From NCBI RefSeq assembly GCF_030372105.1, contig NZ_JAUDBQ010000017.1, positions 29,505-93,504 of the forward strand: DNA of 64,000 nt, read 5' to 3'. The DNA is from Cellulomonas cellasea. Lineage in GTDB: Bacteria > Actinomycetota > Actinomycetes > Actinomycetales > Cellulomonadaceae. A model generated the notes under the pieces. That model worked only from the letters and a program-made list of their open reading frames with translations. It ran no database searches and was not told the DNA's origin. The translations under genes were made by a program, and so were the position numbers. Positions 1 to 8,267 of this stretch are shown piece after piece. Every line of letters begins with the position of its first letter. Position 1 is the first letter of the stretch.

Positions 1-1
1 C

Positions 2-442
2 GTGGGATCGGCGGTGGCGCTGGTGCTCGATCAGCGACTGCGCGGGCAGTTCACCGTCGGACACCCCGACGTGCTCACCGCGCGTGAGGTCGAGGCCGCC
101 GCCGGGATGCGCCGCATCGAGCTGGCCGCGGTCACAGCCTTCGGCGCCGCCGAGCGGCTGCACCGGGTGGGCGCGCTGCCGGCGCCCGCCTCCGAGCTCG
201 CCTACACCGTCTACCCGTGGACCGTCACCGGCGCCGGCCTGCTCGCCGCCGGGTGGGAGCCCCGCTGGTCGGCGACGCAGTGCCTCGACGTGCTGCTCGA
301 GGGGGTGCAGGGCCGCACCGCGCTCGCGGGCCGCAGGCTCGGCGCCCGGGACGCGGCGGCCGTCGGCGCGGCGGGGGCAGCCGTCGCCATGATCGGCACT
401 GCGGCGGTCTGGCGCAGGGCCCGTGCGCGCCGCCGCCCCTGA
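2..442 (+). CDS. C-terminal part of an extended SDR / NAD-dependent epimerase-like protein (5'-truncated by window edge)
   Basis: The frame is open from the first bases, so only the C-terminal end is visible and the true start lies outside the window. The text resembles the tail of actinobacterial NAD-dependent epimerase/dehydratase-family proteins: a run ending in PWTV, then a GWEPRWS segment typical of the last substrate-domain helix, then an Arg-rich linker and a C-terminal hydrophobic helix (AAAVGAAGAAVAMIG) followed by RRARARRRP. That tail predicts anchoring to the inner face of the membrane. The Rossmann motif cannot be checked because it is upstream. The family assignment is by recalled similarity of the C-terminal pattern only. 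The next gene starts about 50 bp downstream on the same strand. Confidence 0.55.
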   Translation: MGSAVALVLDQRLRGQFTVGHPDVLTAREVEAAAGMRRIELAAVTAFGAAERLHRVGALPAPASELAYTVYPWTVTGAGLLAAGWEPRWSATQCLDVLLEGVQGRTALAGRRLGARDAAAVGAAGAAVAMIGTAAVWRRARARRRP

Positions 443-489
443 GCCAGATCGCGGCCAGCACCCCGGCTCTCGGGAGCGTGGGGGATGAT

Positions 490-1608
490 GTGCCGGTGCA
501 CGACGAGCCCACTCCCGCATCGGACGGCCTGACCGACCCGGCGATCAACGCTCCGGCCGCGCCCAGCAACCGATCGCTCACCTTGTCGGTGGCGATGCTG
601 GCCTCCGCTGTCCTGCTGGCGGTGCTGGCCCTGCTGCCCGCGCCCTACGCCGTGAGCTCGCCCGGGCCCACCCGCGACACGCTGGGCGAGCACGCGGGCG
701 AGCCGCTCATCACCATCACGGGCGCGCAGACCTACGACGCGACCGGCGAGCTGCTGCTGACGACCGTGTCCACCACGGGCCGGCCGGACTACCCGTCCAA
801 CCTGTTGAGCGTCATCACGGGGTGGTTCCAGGGCGCGACGGCGGTGCGCCCCGCCGAGCTGGTGTTCCCGCCCGACATCACCCAGGACGAGTTCGACCAG
901 AGCAACGAGGCCGCGATGGTCTCCTCCCAGGAGAACGCCACGGTCTCCGCCCTCGAGGAGCTCGGCTACGAGGTGCCCGCCACCATGACGATCGCCGGCG
1001 CCACGGAGGACAGCGGCGCCGCGGGGATCGTGCAGGAGGGCGACGTGCTGGTCTCGATGGACGGCGAGCCGCTGACCACGTACTCGCAGCTCGTGGACCG
1101 GCTCTTCGAGACGGAGCCGGGCTCCACGGTGCGGCTCGGCGTGCTGCGCGACGGCCAGCCGCTCGACCTCGACGTCGTCACCTCGGAGCGCGAGGGCGGC
1201 GGCAGCCAGCTCGGGGTGTACATCGACCCGCAGTTCGACCTGCCGGTGGACGTGTCCATCAAGATCGACGACATCGGCGGATCGAGCGCCGGCATGATGT
1301 TCGCGCTGGGGATCATCGACAAGCTCACGCCCGAGGACGAGGCGAACGGCGCCGTGATCGCGGGCACCGGCACCATGGACGCGGTGGGCCGGGTCGGCGC
1401 CATCGGCGGGATCCAGCAGAAGCTCGCGGGCGCCCGCCGCGACGGCGCGGAGTGGTTCCTGGCGCCCGCCGCGAACTGCGACGAGGTGGTCGGGCATGTG
1501 CCGGACGGCCTGCGGGTGGTCAAGGTCGAGACCCTGCACGAGGCGCGCGAGGCGGTCGTCGCCATCGGCGCCGGGCAGGGCGACGACCTGCCGACGTGCG
1601 GCTCCTGA
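490..1608 (+). CDS. Membrane-anchored PDZ / Lon-like serine protease (YlbL family)
   Basis: A secreted, membrane-tethered protease of about 372 residues. It has a short cytoplasmic N-terminus and one hydrophobic helix (VAMLASAVLLAVLALLP). An extracellular region with a PDZ domain follows (GIVQEGDVLVSMDGEPL), then an S16 Lon-type catalytic domain. The catalytic Ser is in GGSSAGMM and the Lys in GIQQKLAG, the Ser-Lys dyad of Lon-like proteases. The frame is open further upstream, but the GTG at 490 is preferred because a G-rich ribosome-binding stretch (480-484) precedes it and family members begin shortly before the helix. GTG 478 and 496 are alternatives. It lies next to the PPA1309 and UPF0182 genes, as in many actinobacteria. 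Confidence 0.88.
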   Translation: MPVHDEPTPASDGLTDPAINAPAAPSNRSLTLSVAMLASAVLLAVLALLPAPYAVSSPGPTRDTLGEHAGEPLITITGAQTYDATGELLLTTVSTTGRPDYPSNLLSVITGWFQGATAVRPAELVFPPDITQDEFDQSNEAAMVSSQENATVSALEELGYEVPATMTIAGATEDSGAAGIVQEGDVLVSMDGEPLTTYSQLVDRLFETEPGSTVRLGVLRDGQPLDLDVVTSEREGGGSQLGVYIDPQFDLPVDVSIKIDDIGGSSAGMMFALGIIDKLTPEDEANGAVIAGTGTMDAVGRVGAIGGIQQKLAGARRDGAEWFLAPAANCDEVVGHVPDGLRVVKVETLHEAREAVVAIGAGQGDDLPTCGS

Positions 1609-1643
1609 GCTGAGGCCGCGGCCCACGCGCGCGGGCGGCTAGC

Positions 1644-2195
1644 TCACTCCAGCGTGGAGCGCAGCGCCTCCACCAGGCCGGGCACCACGTCGGAGCCCTC
1701 GCCGACCGCGTCATCGGAGTCGTTCGCGCGGGTGCGCACCGCGCACCAGGACGGGCCGTCGCGCAGCACGCCCACGGCGATGCGCACGTCCTGGCGGTCC
1801 GGGTGGCCCATCAGGTAGGCGAGCGCCTCGTCGGGGTCTGCGGGCATGCCCTCCTCGGCCGCCGGGGGCAGCACGACGCGCTCGACGGTCACCGCGGCGC
1901 CGTCCACCGTCGGCGGCCAGGTGATCCCGCCGAGCAGCTCCTCGAGGTCCTCGGCGGCGGGCAGGCCCTCCTGCTCCACCGACGTCAGGTGCTGCGGCTC
2001 GTCGGCCGCACGGGCCACGACCTCGGCGGGGAGCTGCTCCGCGAGGCCCGGCTCCGCCTCCAGGGCCCGGGCCGTGCGAACGAGCGCGAAGACGCGGGCG
2101 GGCCCGTCCCACCCACCGGTGGCGACGTGGCGCTCGATCTCGCGGACGGCGTCGGCGAGCGCGAGCTGGGCAGCGACGGGAGAGGCGTCAGTCAT
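1644..2195 (-). CDS. PPA1309-family conserved protein
   Basis: A 183-residue soluble protein with no membrane segment, rich in Ala, Glu and Asp. It is recognised as the PPA1309 family, an actinobacteria-specific family of unknown function that commonly lies between the YlbL-like protease and the UPF0182 gene, as here. The C-terminal half contains the family's conserved stretch (ALAYLMGHPDRQDVRIAVGV, then SWCAVR). The ATG at 2195 is the first start after the divergent gap. It converges on the protease gene (35-bp gap) and diverges from UPF0182 (124-bp gap that must hold both promoters). No catalytic residues can be named. Confidence 0.8.
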   Translation of the reverse strand: MTDASPVAAQLALADAVREIERHVATGGWDGPARVFALVRTARALEAEPGLAEQLPAEVVARAADEPQHLTSVEQEGLPAAEDLEELLGGITWPPTVDGAAVTVERVVLPPAAEEGMPADPDEALAYLMGHPDRQDVRIAVGVLRDGPSWCAVRTRANDSDDAVGEGSDVVPGLVEALRSTLE

Positions 2196-2319
2196 ACCGC
2201 CATCGTCCCATCTTCGCGTGGGAGCCTAGGAGCGGGCCCATGGGAACCTGTGGGCCGCCTGGGTCGTTCACGGAGCAACGTGCACACCCGACTCAGCTGA
2301 CGACGAGGACCCTGATCCA

Positions 2320-5319
2320 GTGACTTTCGCTCATCCGCCCACCCGTCCGGGCCGACCTCAACCACCACGGGAACGCCGTGGGCCGCTGGTGCCCACGATC
2401 ATCGTGCTGGCTGTTCTGGTGGTCCTCCTGCTGATCGCCGCCAACGTCTGGACCGAGTTCCTCTGGTTCCAGCAGCTCGGGTACGTCGAGGTCATCCGCA
2501 CCGAGTGGGGCTCGCGCCTGGTGCTGTTCCTGCTCGGCTTCCTGGTGATGGGCGGAGCGGTCTTCGCGAGCCTGCGGTTCGCCTACCGCTCGCGCCCGGT
2601 GTACGCGCCGTCCACGCAGGAGCAGGCGAACCTCGACCAGTACCGCGAGGCCATCGAGCCGCTGCGCCGCGTCGTGATGATCGCCGCGCCCGCCGTGCTC
2701 GGGCTGTTCGCGGGCGGCGCCGCCTCGCAGCAGTGGGCCACCATCCAGCTCTGGATGAACAGCGTCCACGTCGGCAAGTCGGACCCGCAGTACGGGATGG
2801 ACCTGTCGTTCTACCTGTTCACGCTGCCGGGCCTGCGGTTCATCGTGTCGTTCCTGATGGCCGTGGTCATCCTGTCCGGCATCGCGGGCGTCGCCACGCA
2901 GTACCTCTACGGCGGCCTGCGCATCGGCGGGGCGGGGCACGGCGCCCGCACCACGCGCGCGGCGCGCATCCAGGTCTCGGTGACCGGCGCGGCGCTCATG
3001 CTGCTCATCGCCGCGAACTACTGGCTCGACCGGTACTCCGTGCTGACCCGTGAGGGCGACAAGTTCGAGGGCGCGTCGTTCACGGACGTCAACGCCGTCA
3101 TCCCCGCTAAGGGCATCCTCGCGGGCGTCGCCGTGTTCGTGGCGATCCTGTTCATCGTGACGGCGGTGCGCGGCACGTGGCGCCTGCCGGCGATCGGCGT
3201 CGGGCTGATGGTCGTGTCCGCGATCGCCGTGGGCGGCGTCTACCCGGCCATCGTCCAGCGCTTCCAGGTGACCCCGAACCAGCAGGACGCCGAGGCGGAG
3301 TTCATCCAGCGCAACATCGACGCGACGCTCGACGCCTTCGCGCTCGACGGCGTGGAGGTCGCGGAGTACGACGCCGAGGTCACCGCCGAGAAGGGCGCGC
3401 TGCGCTCCGACGCGGACACGACGGCGTCCATCCGACTCCTGGACCCGCAGATCGTCAGCCCGTCGTTCAAGCAGCTCCAGCAGAACAAGGGCTACTACTC
3501 CTTCGCGGACACGCTGTCCGTGGACCGCTACACGATCAACGACGAGAGCCGCGACACCGTGATCGCCGTCCGCGAGCTCGAGCTCAGCGGCATCAACGAC
3601 GCGCAGCGCAACTGGATCAACGACCACACCGTGTACACGCACGGCTTCGGCGTGGTGGCCGCCTACGGCAACACGACCGGCGCCCGTGGCGCCCCCGCGT
3701 TCTGGGAGGGCGGCATCCCGTCCTCCGGCGAGATGGGGGAGTACGAGGAGCGGATCTACTTCAGCCCGAAGTCGCCCGACTACTCCATCGTCGGCTCGCC
3801 CGACAACCAGGAGTGGGAGCTCGACTACCCGGACGACTCGGCGCCCGGCGGCCAGGTGAACACCAGCTTCCCGACGGATGAGGTCGACGCCGGCCCGAGC
3901 ATCGGCACCCCGCTCAACCAGCTCCTGTACGCGATCAAGTTCGGTTCCGAGCAGATCGTCTTCTCCGACCGAGTGACCGACGAGTCGCAGATCCTCTACG
4001 ACCGTGACCCGCGCACCCGTGTGGAGAAGGTCGCCCCGTACCTGACGATCGACGGCCGGGTGTACCCCGCCGTGGTCGACGGGCGCGTGGTGTGGATCGT
4101 GGACGGCTACACGACCTCCGACCAGTATCCGTATGCCGCGTCGCGCTCCCTCGAGGACGCGACCACGGACTCGCTGACCGCGCGCTCCGCGTCCATCGAG
4201 GCGCTCGAGCCGGCCAAGGTCAACTACATCCGCAACTCGGTGAAGGCCACCGTCGACGCCTACGACGGCTCGGTGAAGCTGTACGCGTGGGACACCGAGG
4301 ACCCGGTGCTGCAGGCCTGGAACAAGGTGTTCCCGACGTCGCTGTCCTCCGTCGAGGACATCAGCAGCCAGCTGATGAGTCACATCCGGTACCCCGAGGA
4401 CCTGTTCAAGGTGCAGCGGAACCTGCTCACCCGGTACCACGTGCAGGACGCCACGCAGTTCTTCTCCGGTGGCGACTTCTGGGCCAACCCGAACGACCCG
4501 ACGCTGGGCGACCAGCAGGTCGCCCAGCCGCCGTACTACCTGACGCTGAAGATGCCGGACCAGGACGAGGCGACGTTCTCGCTGATGTCCACGTTCATCC
4601 CGGCCGGCACCAACCAGCGCAACGTGCTCACCGGCTTCTTGGCGGTCGACGCGGAGGCGGGATCCGAGGCCGGGAAGGTCGCGGAGGGCTACGGCAAGCT
4701 GCGGCTCCTTGAGCTGCCGCGTGACTCGACGGTCCCGGGCCCCGGTCAGGTGAACAACAACTTCAACTCCGACCCGACCGTCTCCCGCGAGCTCAACCTG
4801 CTGCAGCAGGCGAACTCCGCAGTGGTGCGCGGCAACCTGCTGACCCTGCCCGTCGGTGGCGGCCTGCTGTACGTGCAGCCCGTGTACGTGCAGTCCTCCA
4901 GCGGCACGCAGTTCCCGCTGCTGCAGCGGGTGCTCGTGGCCTTCGGCGACCAGATCGGGTTCGCCCCGACGCTCGACGAGGCGCTGGACCAGGTGTTCGG
5001 CGGCGACTCCGGCACCAACGCCGGCGACGTGGGCACCGACCCCGAGGCCGGCGTCGAGCAGCCCGTGCCCGACGACGGCGCCACCGAGGCTCCGGCCCCG
5101 GCGCCGACGGACACCCCGGCGCCCGAGCCGACGGACGCTCCGACCGGGGATGCGCGGGCGGCGCTCGACAAGGCGCTCGCCGACGCGAGCCAGGCCATGA
5201 AGGACGGTCAGGCGGCTCTGGCCGCAGGCGACTTCGCGGCATACGGTGAGGCGCAGAAGCGGCTCGACACCGCGCTCTCGGCGGCCATCGCCGCAGAGCA
5301 GCAGCTCGACCAGGGCTAA
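2320..5319 (+). CDS. UPF0182 family large membrane protein
   Basis: A 999-residue protein, the full usual length for the UPF0182 family. The first third has about seven hydrophobic helices (for example TIIVLAVLVVLLLIAANVW near residues 26-45, and others near 65, 120, 165, 220, 250 and 290). A large extracytoplasmic domain follows, with many Tyr, Asn and Asp residues. The C-terminus has an Ala/Pro/Thr-rich linker (about 905-945) and a helical tail (ALDKALADASQAMKDGQAALAAGDFA). The biochemical role of this family is not known to me. The start is GTG 2320 with GAGGA 8-14 bases upstream. A strong hairpin follows the stop codon. Confidence 0.9.
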   Translation: MTFAHPPTRPGRPQPPRERRGPLVPTIIVLAVLVVLLLIAANVWTEFLWFQQLGYVEVIRTEWGSRLVLFLLGFLVMGGAVFASLRFAYRSRPVYAPSTQEQANLDQYREAIEPLRRVVMIAAPAVLGLFAGGAASQQWATIQLWMNSVHVGKSDPQYGMDLSFYLFTLPGLRFIVSFLMAVVILSGIAGVATQYLYGGLRIGGAGHGARTTRAARIQVSVTGAALMLLIAANYWLDRYSVLTREGDKFEGASFTDVNAVIPAKGILAGVAVFVAILFIVTAVRGTWRLPAIGVGLMVVSAIAVGGVYPAIVQRFQVTPNQQDAEAEFIQRNIDATLDAFALDGVEVAEYDAEVTAEKGALRSDADTTASIRLLDPQIVSPSFKQLQQNKGYYSFADTLSVDRYTINDESRDTVIAVRELELSGINDAQRNWINDHTVYTHGFGVVAAYGNTTGARGAPAFWEGGIPSSGEMGEYEERIYFSPKSPDYSIVGSPDNQEWELDYPDDSAPGGQVNTSFPTDEVDAGPSIGTPLNQLLYAIKFGSEQIVFSDRVTDESQILYDRDPRTRVEKVAPYLTIDGRVYPAVVDGRVVWIVDGYTTSDQYPYAASRSLEDATTDSLTARSASIEALEPAKVNYIRNSVKATVDAYDGSVKLYAWDTEDPVLQAWNKVFPTSLSSVEDISSQLMSHIRYPEDLFKVQRNLLTRYHVQDATQFFSGGDFWANPNDPTLGDQQVAQPPYYLTLKMPDQDEATFSLMSTFIPAGTNQRNVLTGFLAVDAEAGSEAGKVAEGYGKLRLLELPRDSTVPGPGQVNNNFNSDPTVSRELNLLQQANSAVVRGNLLTLPVGGGLLYVQPVYVQSSSGTQFPLLQRVLVAFGDQIGFAPTLDEALDQVFGGDSGTNAGDVGTDPEAGVEQPVPDDGATEAPAPAPTDTPAPEPTDAPTGDARAALDKALADASQAMKDGQAALAAGDFAAYGEAQKRLDTALSAAIAAEQQLDQG

Positions 5320-5337
5320 GGCCCGAACGATGGGCGG

Positions 5338-5372
5338 CGCGGGGCGGTGGACATATGAGCCACCGCCCCGCG
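5338..5372 (+). terminator. Hairpin terminator after UPF0182 gene
   Basis: A perfect 13-bp stem (CGCGGGGCGGTGG paired with its complement at 5360-5372) with a 9-base loop, 18 bases past the UPF0182 stop. There is no T-run, as is usual for intrinsic-like terminators in high-GC actinobacteria. Confidence 0.7.
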
Positions 5373-5418
5373 GTGCGTCCGGGTGCGGTGCGTCCGAGGC
5401 AGGGGCGCAGAGCCCGAT

Positions 5419-5448
5419 TTGGCTGTCGTCCCACCTGTGCCGTACTGT
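5419..5448 (+). promoter_or_regulatory. Candidate promoter of the initiator tRNA
   Basis: A TTGGCT element at 5419-5424 and TACTGT at 5443-5448 are separated by 18 bases. The -10 ends 11 bases before the mature tRNA. Position and spacing fit a sigma-70-type promoter; the -35 is weak. Confidence 0.4.
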
Positions 5449-5459
5449 GAAGACACCGA

Positions 5460-5533
5460 CGCGGGGTGGAGCAGCTCGGTAGCTCGCTGGGCTCATAACC
5501 CAGAGGTCGCAGGTTCAAATCCTGCCCCCGCTA
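5460..5533 (+). tRNA. Initiator tRNA-fMet (CAT anticodon)
   Basis: The cloverleaf can be drawn completely. The acceptor stem is GCGGGG/CCCCGC with an unpaired C1-T72. There is a D arm with AGCTCGGTAGCT, an anticodon loop CTCATAA, and a T arm GCAGG-TTCAAAT-CCTGC. The anticodon is CAT. Two features mark it as the initiator rather than elongator tRNA-Met: the mismatch at the first acceptor position, and three consecutive G-C pairs (GGG/CCC) at the base of the anticodon stem. The 3' CCA is not encoded (CTT follows the discriminator A), so it must be added by nucleotidyltransferase. Confidence 0.95.
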
Positions 5534-5550
5534 CTTGTGAAGTGGCAGTA

Positions 5551-5588
5551 CAGAGGCCCTCTCGATCATCAGATCGAGAGGGCCTCTG
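5551..5588. terminator. Bidirectional terminator hairpin between tRNA-fMet and VOC gene
   Basis: A perfect 17-bp inverted repeat (CAGAGGCCCTCTCGATC and its complement) with a 4-base loop ATCA. It starts 18 bases after the tRNA and ends 14 bases before the stop of the convergent VOC gene, so it can end transcription from both sides. Confidence 0.8.
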
Positions 5589-5601
5589 CCGTTGGCCTTG
5601 G

Positions 5602-6027
5602 TCAGCTCGCGTCCCACTGGGCCTCGACGTCGAGGACCCACGTGACCCCGAAGCGGTCGGTGAGCATCCCGTACAGCGGCGCCCACGCGGCCGGGGCGAG
5701 CGGCACGGCGATGGTCGAGCCCTCGGCGAGCTTCTTCCAGTAGCCGGTGACCTCCTCGGCGTCGGCGCCCCGGACGGAGACGAAGAACGGGATGGTGCCG
5801 GGCTCCCAGGCGGTGTGGGAGGGCACGTCGTAGGCCATGACGCGGACGCCGGCGTCGGAGGCGACCTGGCCCCACATGACCTGGTCGGCCTCCTCGGCTG
5901 CGGTGACGGCCCCCGTGTCGGCGTAGGTGACGGCGGCCAGGTCGCCGCCGAAGACGGACTGGTAGAACTCCAGCGCGGCACGGGCCTGGCCGCGGAAGTT
6001 CAGGTGCGGCGTGACGTTGACGGACAT
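5602..6027 (-). CDS. VOC-superfamily protein, PhnB-like
   Basis: A 141-residue glyoxalase/bleomycin-resistance-fold protein of the PhnB/YjdN type. It starts MSVNVTPHLNF and carries RAALEFYQSVFGG, PFFVSVRGADAEEV and the closing DRFGVTWVLDV signature of this subgroup. In this family the paired beta-alpha-beta-beta-beta modules usually bind a metal or small ligand, but many PhnB-like members have no known substrate. The ATG at 6027 has GGAGCC upstream. It is divergent from a WYL-type regulator gene across a 114-bp gap, a common arrangement that suggests the regulator once controlled it. Confidence 0.85.
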   Translation of the reverse strand: MSVNVTPHLNFRGQARAALEFYQSVFGGDLAAVTYADTGAVTAAEEADQVMWGQVASDAGVRVMAYDVPSHTAWEPGTIPFFVSVRGADAEEVTGYWKKLAEGSTIAVPLAPAAWAPLYGMLTDRFGVTWVLDVEAQWDAS

Positions 6028-6141
6028 GGGTGGCTCCTTCGGTGGATGGGCTGATGGCCTCCGAGGCTCTCGGGGCATGCCACCGAGACTTCCAGGAGTA
6101 GCGGCCAGATCGTGGCCTCTACTTCGACTACTTTGGCGACC

Positions 6142-7097
6142 ATGACGACGCCCACCTCCCGGCTGCTGCGACTGCTGTCGCTGCTGCAGACCCGGCGCGA
6201 CTGGCCCGGCCAGGTGCTGGCAGAGCGCCTGGAGATCAGCCCGCGCACCGTGCGCCGGGACGTCGAGCACCTGCGCGAGCTGGGCTACCGGGTCACCGCC
6301 GTCAAGGGGCCCGACGGCGGGTACCGGCTCGACGCGGGCTCGGAGCTGCCCCCGATGCTGTTCGACGACGAGCAGGCCGTCGCCCTGGCGGTGGCGCTCC
6401 AGGCGACCTCGGTCAGTGGGATCGGCGTCGACGAGGCGGCCGCCCGGGCGCTGGCCACCGTGCGGCAGGTGATGCCGGCCAGGCTGCGGCGGCGCATCGA
6501 CTCCCTCGACGTCACAGCGGTGCCCGCCACCGGGGCGGCGCCGACCCCGACGGTCTCCCCGGACGTGCTGGTGGCCGTCAGCACCGCCATCCGCCAGCAG
6601 GAGGTCCTCGCCTTCGACTACGCGTCTGACGCTGACGACCATCCCGGGCGGCGGGTCGAGCCGCACCACGTGGTGACCTCGTCGGGGCGGTGGCACCTCG
6701 TGGCCTGGGACCTGGGCAAGGACGAGTGGCGGATCTTCCGCCTCGACGGCGGGAAGTGCCGGGCGGCGACGTCGCCGAGTACGTGGCCGCCAGGTTCAAG
6801 GGCTCCGACCAGGCGAACACGTGGCCGTGCGTCGGCGAGGCGACACTGGCCCTGCCCGTCGGCGACGTGGCGCCGTTCATCGGAGACGGCGTCGTGACCG
6901 ACCTGGGCCACGGCCGCTGCCGGCTCACGGCCGGGTCGTGGTCGTGGGTGGCGCTCGCCGCCTCCCTCGGCAGGTTCGACGCCGACATCGAGGACGTCGC
7001 GCCGGCTGAGCTCGCCGACGCGTTCACGGTGCTCGCCGACCGCTACGCCCGAGCACGCCCCGCCCCGTCGGGCGGACGCCGTCAGAACACCCGGTAG
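6142..7097 (+). pseudogene. WYL-domain HTH regulator (YafY type), disrupted by an internal deletion/frameshift
   Basis: The N-terminal part reads normally from ATG 6142: an HTH_11 domain (SRLLRLLSLLQTRRDWPGQ... RTVRRDVEHLRELG) and then the WYL domain down to WRIFRLD near 6744. In that frame the sequence then turns into low-quality text. The expected C-terminal WCX part (EVPGGDVAEYVAARFKGSD to FTVLADRYARARP) continues in another frame from about 6752 to the stop at 7097. Roughly 14 residues normally found between FRLD and REVPGGD are missing, so the lesion is a deletion whose length is not a multiple of three. The N-terminal product could still bind DNA. An assembly error is the alternative. 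Confidence 0.75.
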
Positions 7098-7106
7098 GCG
7101 ACCTCC
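7081..7106. repeat. Imperfect direct repeat, copy A
   Basis: A 26-base sequence beginning GTCAGAACACCCGGT, matching copy B at 7314-7339 in 24 of 26 positions. The stop codon of the WYL reading frame lies inside this copy. Confidence 0.7.
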
Positions 7107-7142
7107 GGCCCCGCAGCCGAGGCCCCTGGGCGTCATCGTGAC

Positions 7143-7286
7143 GTCCCCTGGTCTGATGTCGCGCGAATGCGTGACTTGATCGGCCATCACTACGACAAGC
7201 TCGACCCACAGATCGTGCGCGCGACCATGGGCCACCCCGTCGCGCGGTTGCGGGCACGGTGTGAGGCGATTCTCGCGGAGCCCTGA
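7143..7286 (+). pseudogene. C-terminal remnant of a HepT-type (DUF86) ribonuclease toxin
   Basis: A reading frame of about 47 codons reads VPWSDVARMRDLIGHHY and then DKLDPQIVRAT to AILAEP and a TGA at 7284-7286. This matches the end of HepT/DUF86 proteins, whose RNase active site is R-x4-H-x-Y; here it is present as R-DLIG-H-H-Y. The N-terminal two thirds (about 70-80 residues) of a HepT protein is absent upstream, where the frame runs into unrelated sequence and the end of the WYL gene. No MNT-type antitoxin gene is adjacent. An ATG at 7167 could initiate a 39-residue peptide, but there is no clear ribosome-binding site. It is best read as a decayed toxin gene. Confidence 0.6.
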
Positions 7287-7313
7287 CGTGGCAGTCGATG
7301 GCTTCGAGCGGGA

Positions 7314-7339
7314 GTCAGAACACCCGGTGGGCGACTTCC
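7314..7339. repeat. Imperfect direct repeat, copy B
   Basis: The second copy of the 26-base repeat that begins GTCAGAACACCCGGT, 233 bp from copy A. It differs at two positions (A/G and C/T). It lies between the HepT remnant and the stop of the chemotaxis transducer gene. Confidence 0.7.
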
Positions 7340-7346
7340 GCGCGGC

Positions 7347-8267
7347 TCAGGCGCGGACGAACGCCTGGATCTCCTGGCGGAGCTCGCCGGCGAGCGCGGC
7401 CAGCCCGCCGTCATGCCGCCCGTTCCCGCCGGCCGCCGCGTAGATCCGGGCGACCTGCTCGTCCATCTCGGCGGTGCGCGCCCTGATCTGCTCGAGCGCG
7501 GCCACCGACTGCGCCGCCGCGGCCTGCACGGCCTCGACCTGCACGCTGATCAGCTCCGAGCTTGCCGCCGACTCGTCCGCGAGGTTCTTGACCTCGTTCG
7601 CCACGACGGCGAAGCCCTTGCCGGCGGCCCCGGCGCGCGCGGCCTCGATCGTCGCGTTGAGCGCGAGCAGCCGAGTCTGCGACGCGATCCGCGTGATGAC
7701 CTCGACCGCGTGCTGGATCTCGACCGACGAGCGTTCGAGTGAGGCGACGATCTCCATCGAGTTCTGCGCGGCCGTCGCAGTCTCGCGCGATGCCGCGGTG
7801 AGCGCGCCGGCGGCGTCGGCGAGGCCGCCCGACTCGCTGGCGACGCTCGTGGCCACCTCGGTGATCCGGTCGCCGAGCGACTCGCGGGCCGACTGCTCCT
7901 GGGCGACGCGCGCGGCTGAGGCTGCCAGGGCCTCGCGCGCGGCGTCGATCCGCCCGGCGTCTCCGCGCAGCCGCCCCGGCATGCCCCGCACCAGGAACCG
8001 GCGGTGGAAGCGCTGCTGCTCGGCCGCGGCCAGCACGCCGGTCGCCTCCCGCACGTAGGCGTCCATGACATCGACGGTGCGGTTGATCGACGTGCGCAGG
8101 GCCACGGCCTGCGGGGCGCCAGCCAGGGCGGGCAGGCGGTCCTCCAAGTTGCCCTCGGCGACGCCGTCGAGGAAGGCGGCGATGGTGGTGAGCGACTCGA
8201 GGGTGCCCGCGGGCACCTGCTCGGTTGCGGTCTCGACGGTCGGCTCGGGGCGCGGGCGGCGCCTCAC
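7347..8267 (-). CDS. Soluble methyl-accepting chemotaxis transducer (MCP signalling domain)
   Basis: About 306 residues with no membrane helix. After a short charged N-terminus comes a HAMP-like/helical region, then a long coiled-coil signalling domain. The conserved hairpin tip that contacts CheA/CheW is clear ([16 protein letters not shown], then [15 protein letters not shown]). The start is the GTG at 8267, whose last two bases plus the next one form the TGA of the upstream PAS gene (GTGA overlap), so the two are probably translationally coupled. Together they reproduce the parts of an Aer-type energy sensor on two polypeptides: PAS input in one and the MCP output module in the other. No other chemotaxis gene is in the window. 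Confidence 0.82.
   Translation of the reverse strand: MRRRPRPEPTVETATEQVPAGTLESLTTIAAFLDGVAEGNLEDRLPALAGAPQAVALRTSINRTVDVMDAYVREATGVLAAAEQQRFHRRFLVRGMPGRLRGDAGRIDAAREALAASAARVAQEQSARESLGDRITEVATSVASESGGLADAAGALTAASRETATAAQNSMEIVASLERSSVEIQHAVEVITRIASQTRLLALNATIEAARAGAAGKGFAVVANEVKNLADESAASSELISVQVEAVQAAAAQSVAALEQIRARTAEMDEQVARIYAAAGGNGRHDGGLAALAGELRQEIQAFVRA

Noticed and set aside
2293..5496. A very long open reading frame on the minus strand opposite the UPF0182 gene
   Set aside because: It is a codon-bias shadow of a clear membrane-protein gene: its product is Arg/His/Val-rich low-complexity text without a recognisable domain or ribosome-binding site.
7167..7286. A functional 39-residue peptide gene
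   Set aside because: The reading matches only the end of HepT, lacks a ribosome-binding site and the N-terminal domain; treated as a remnant.
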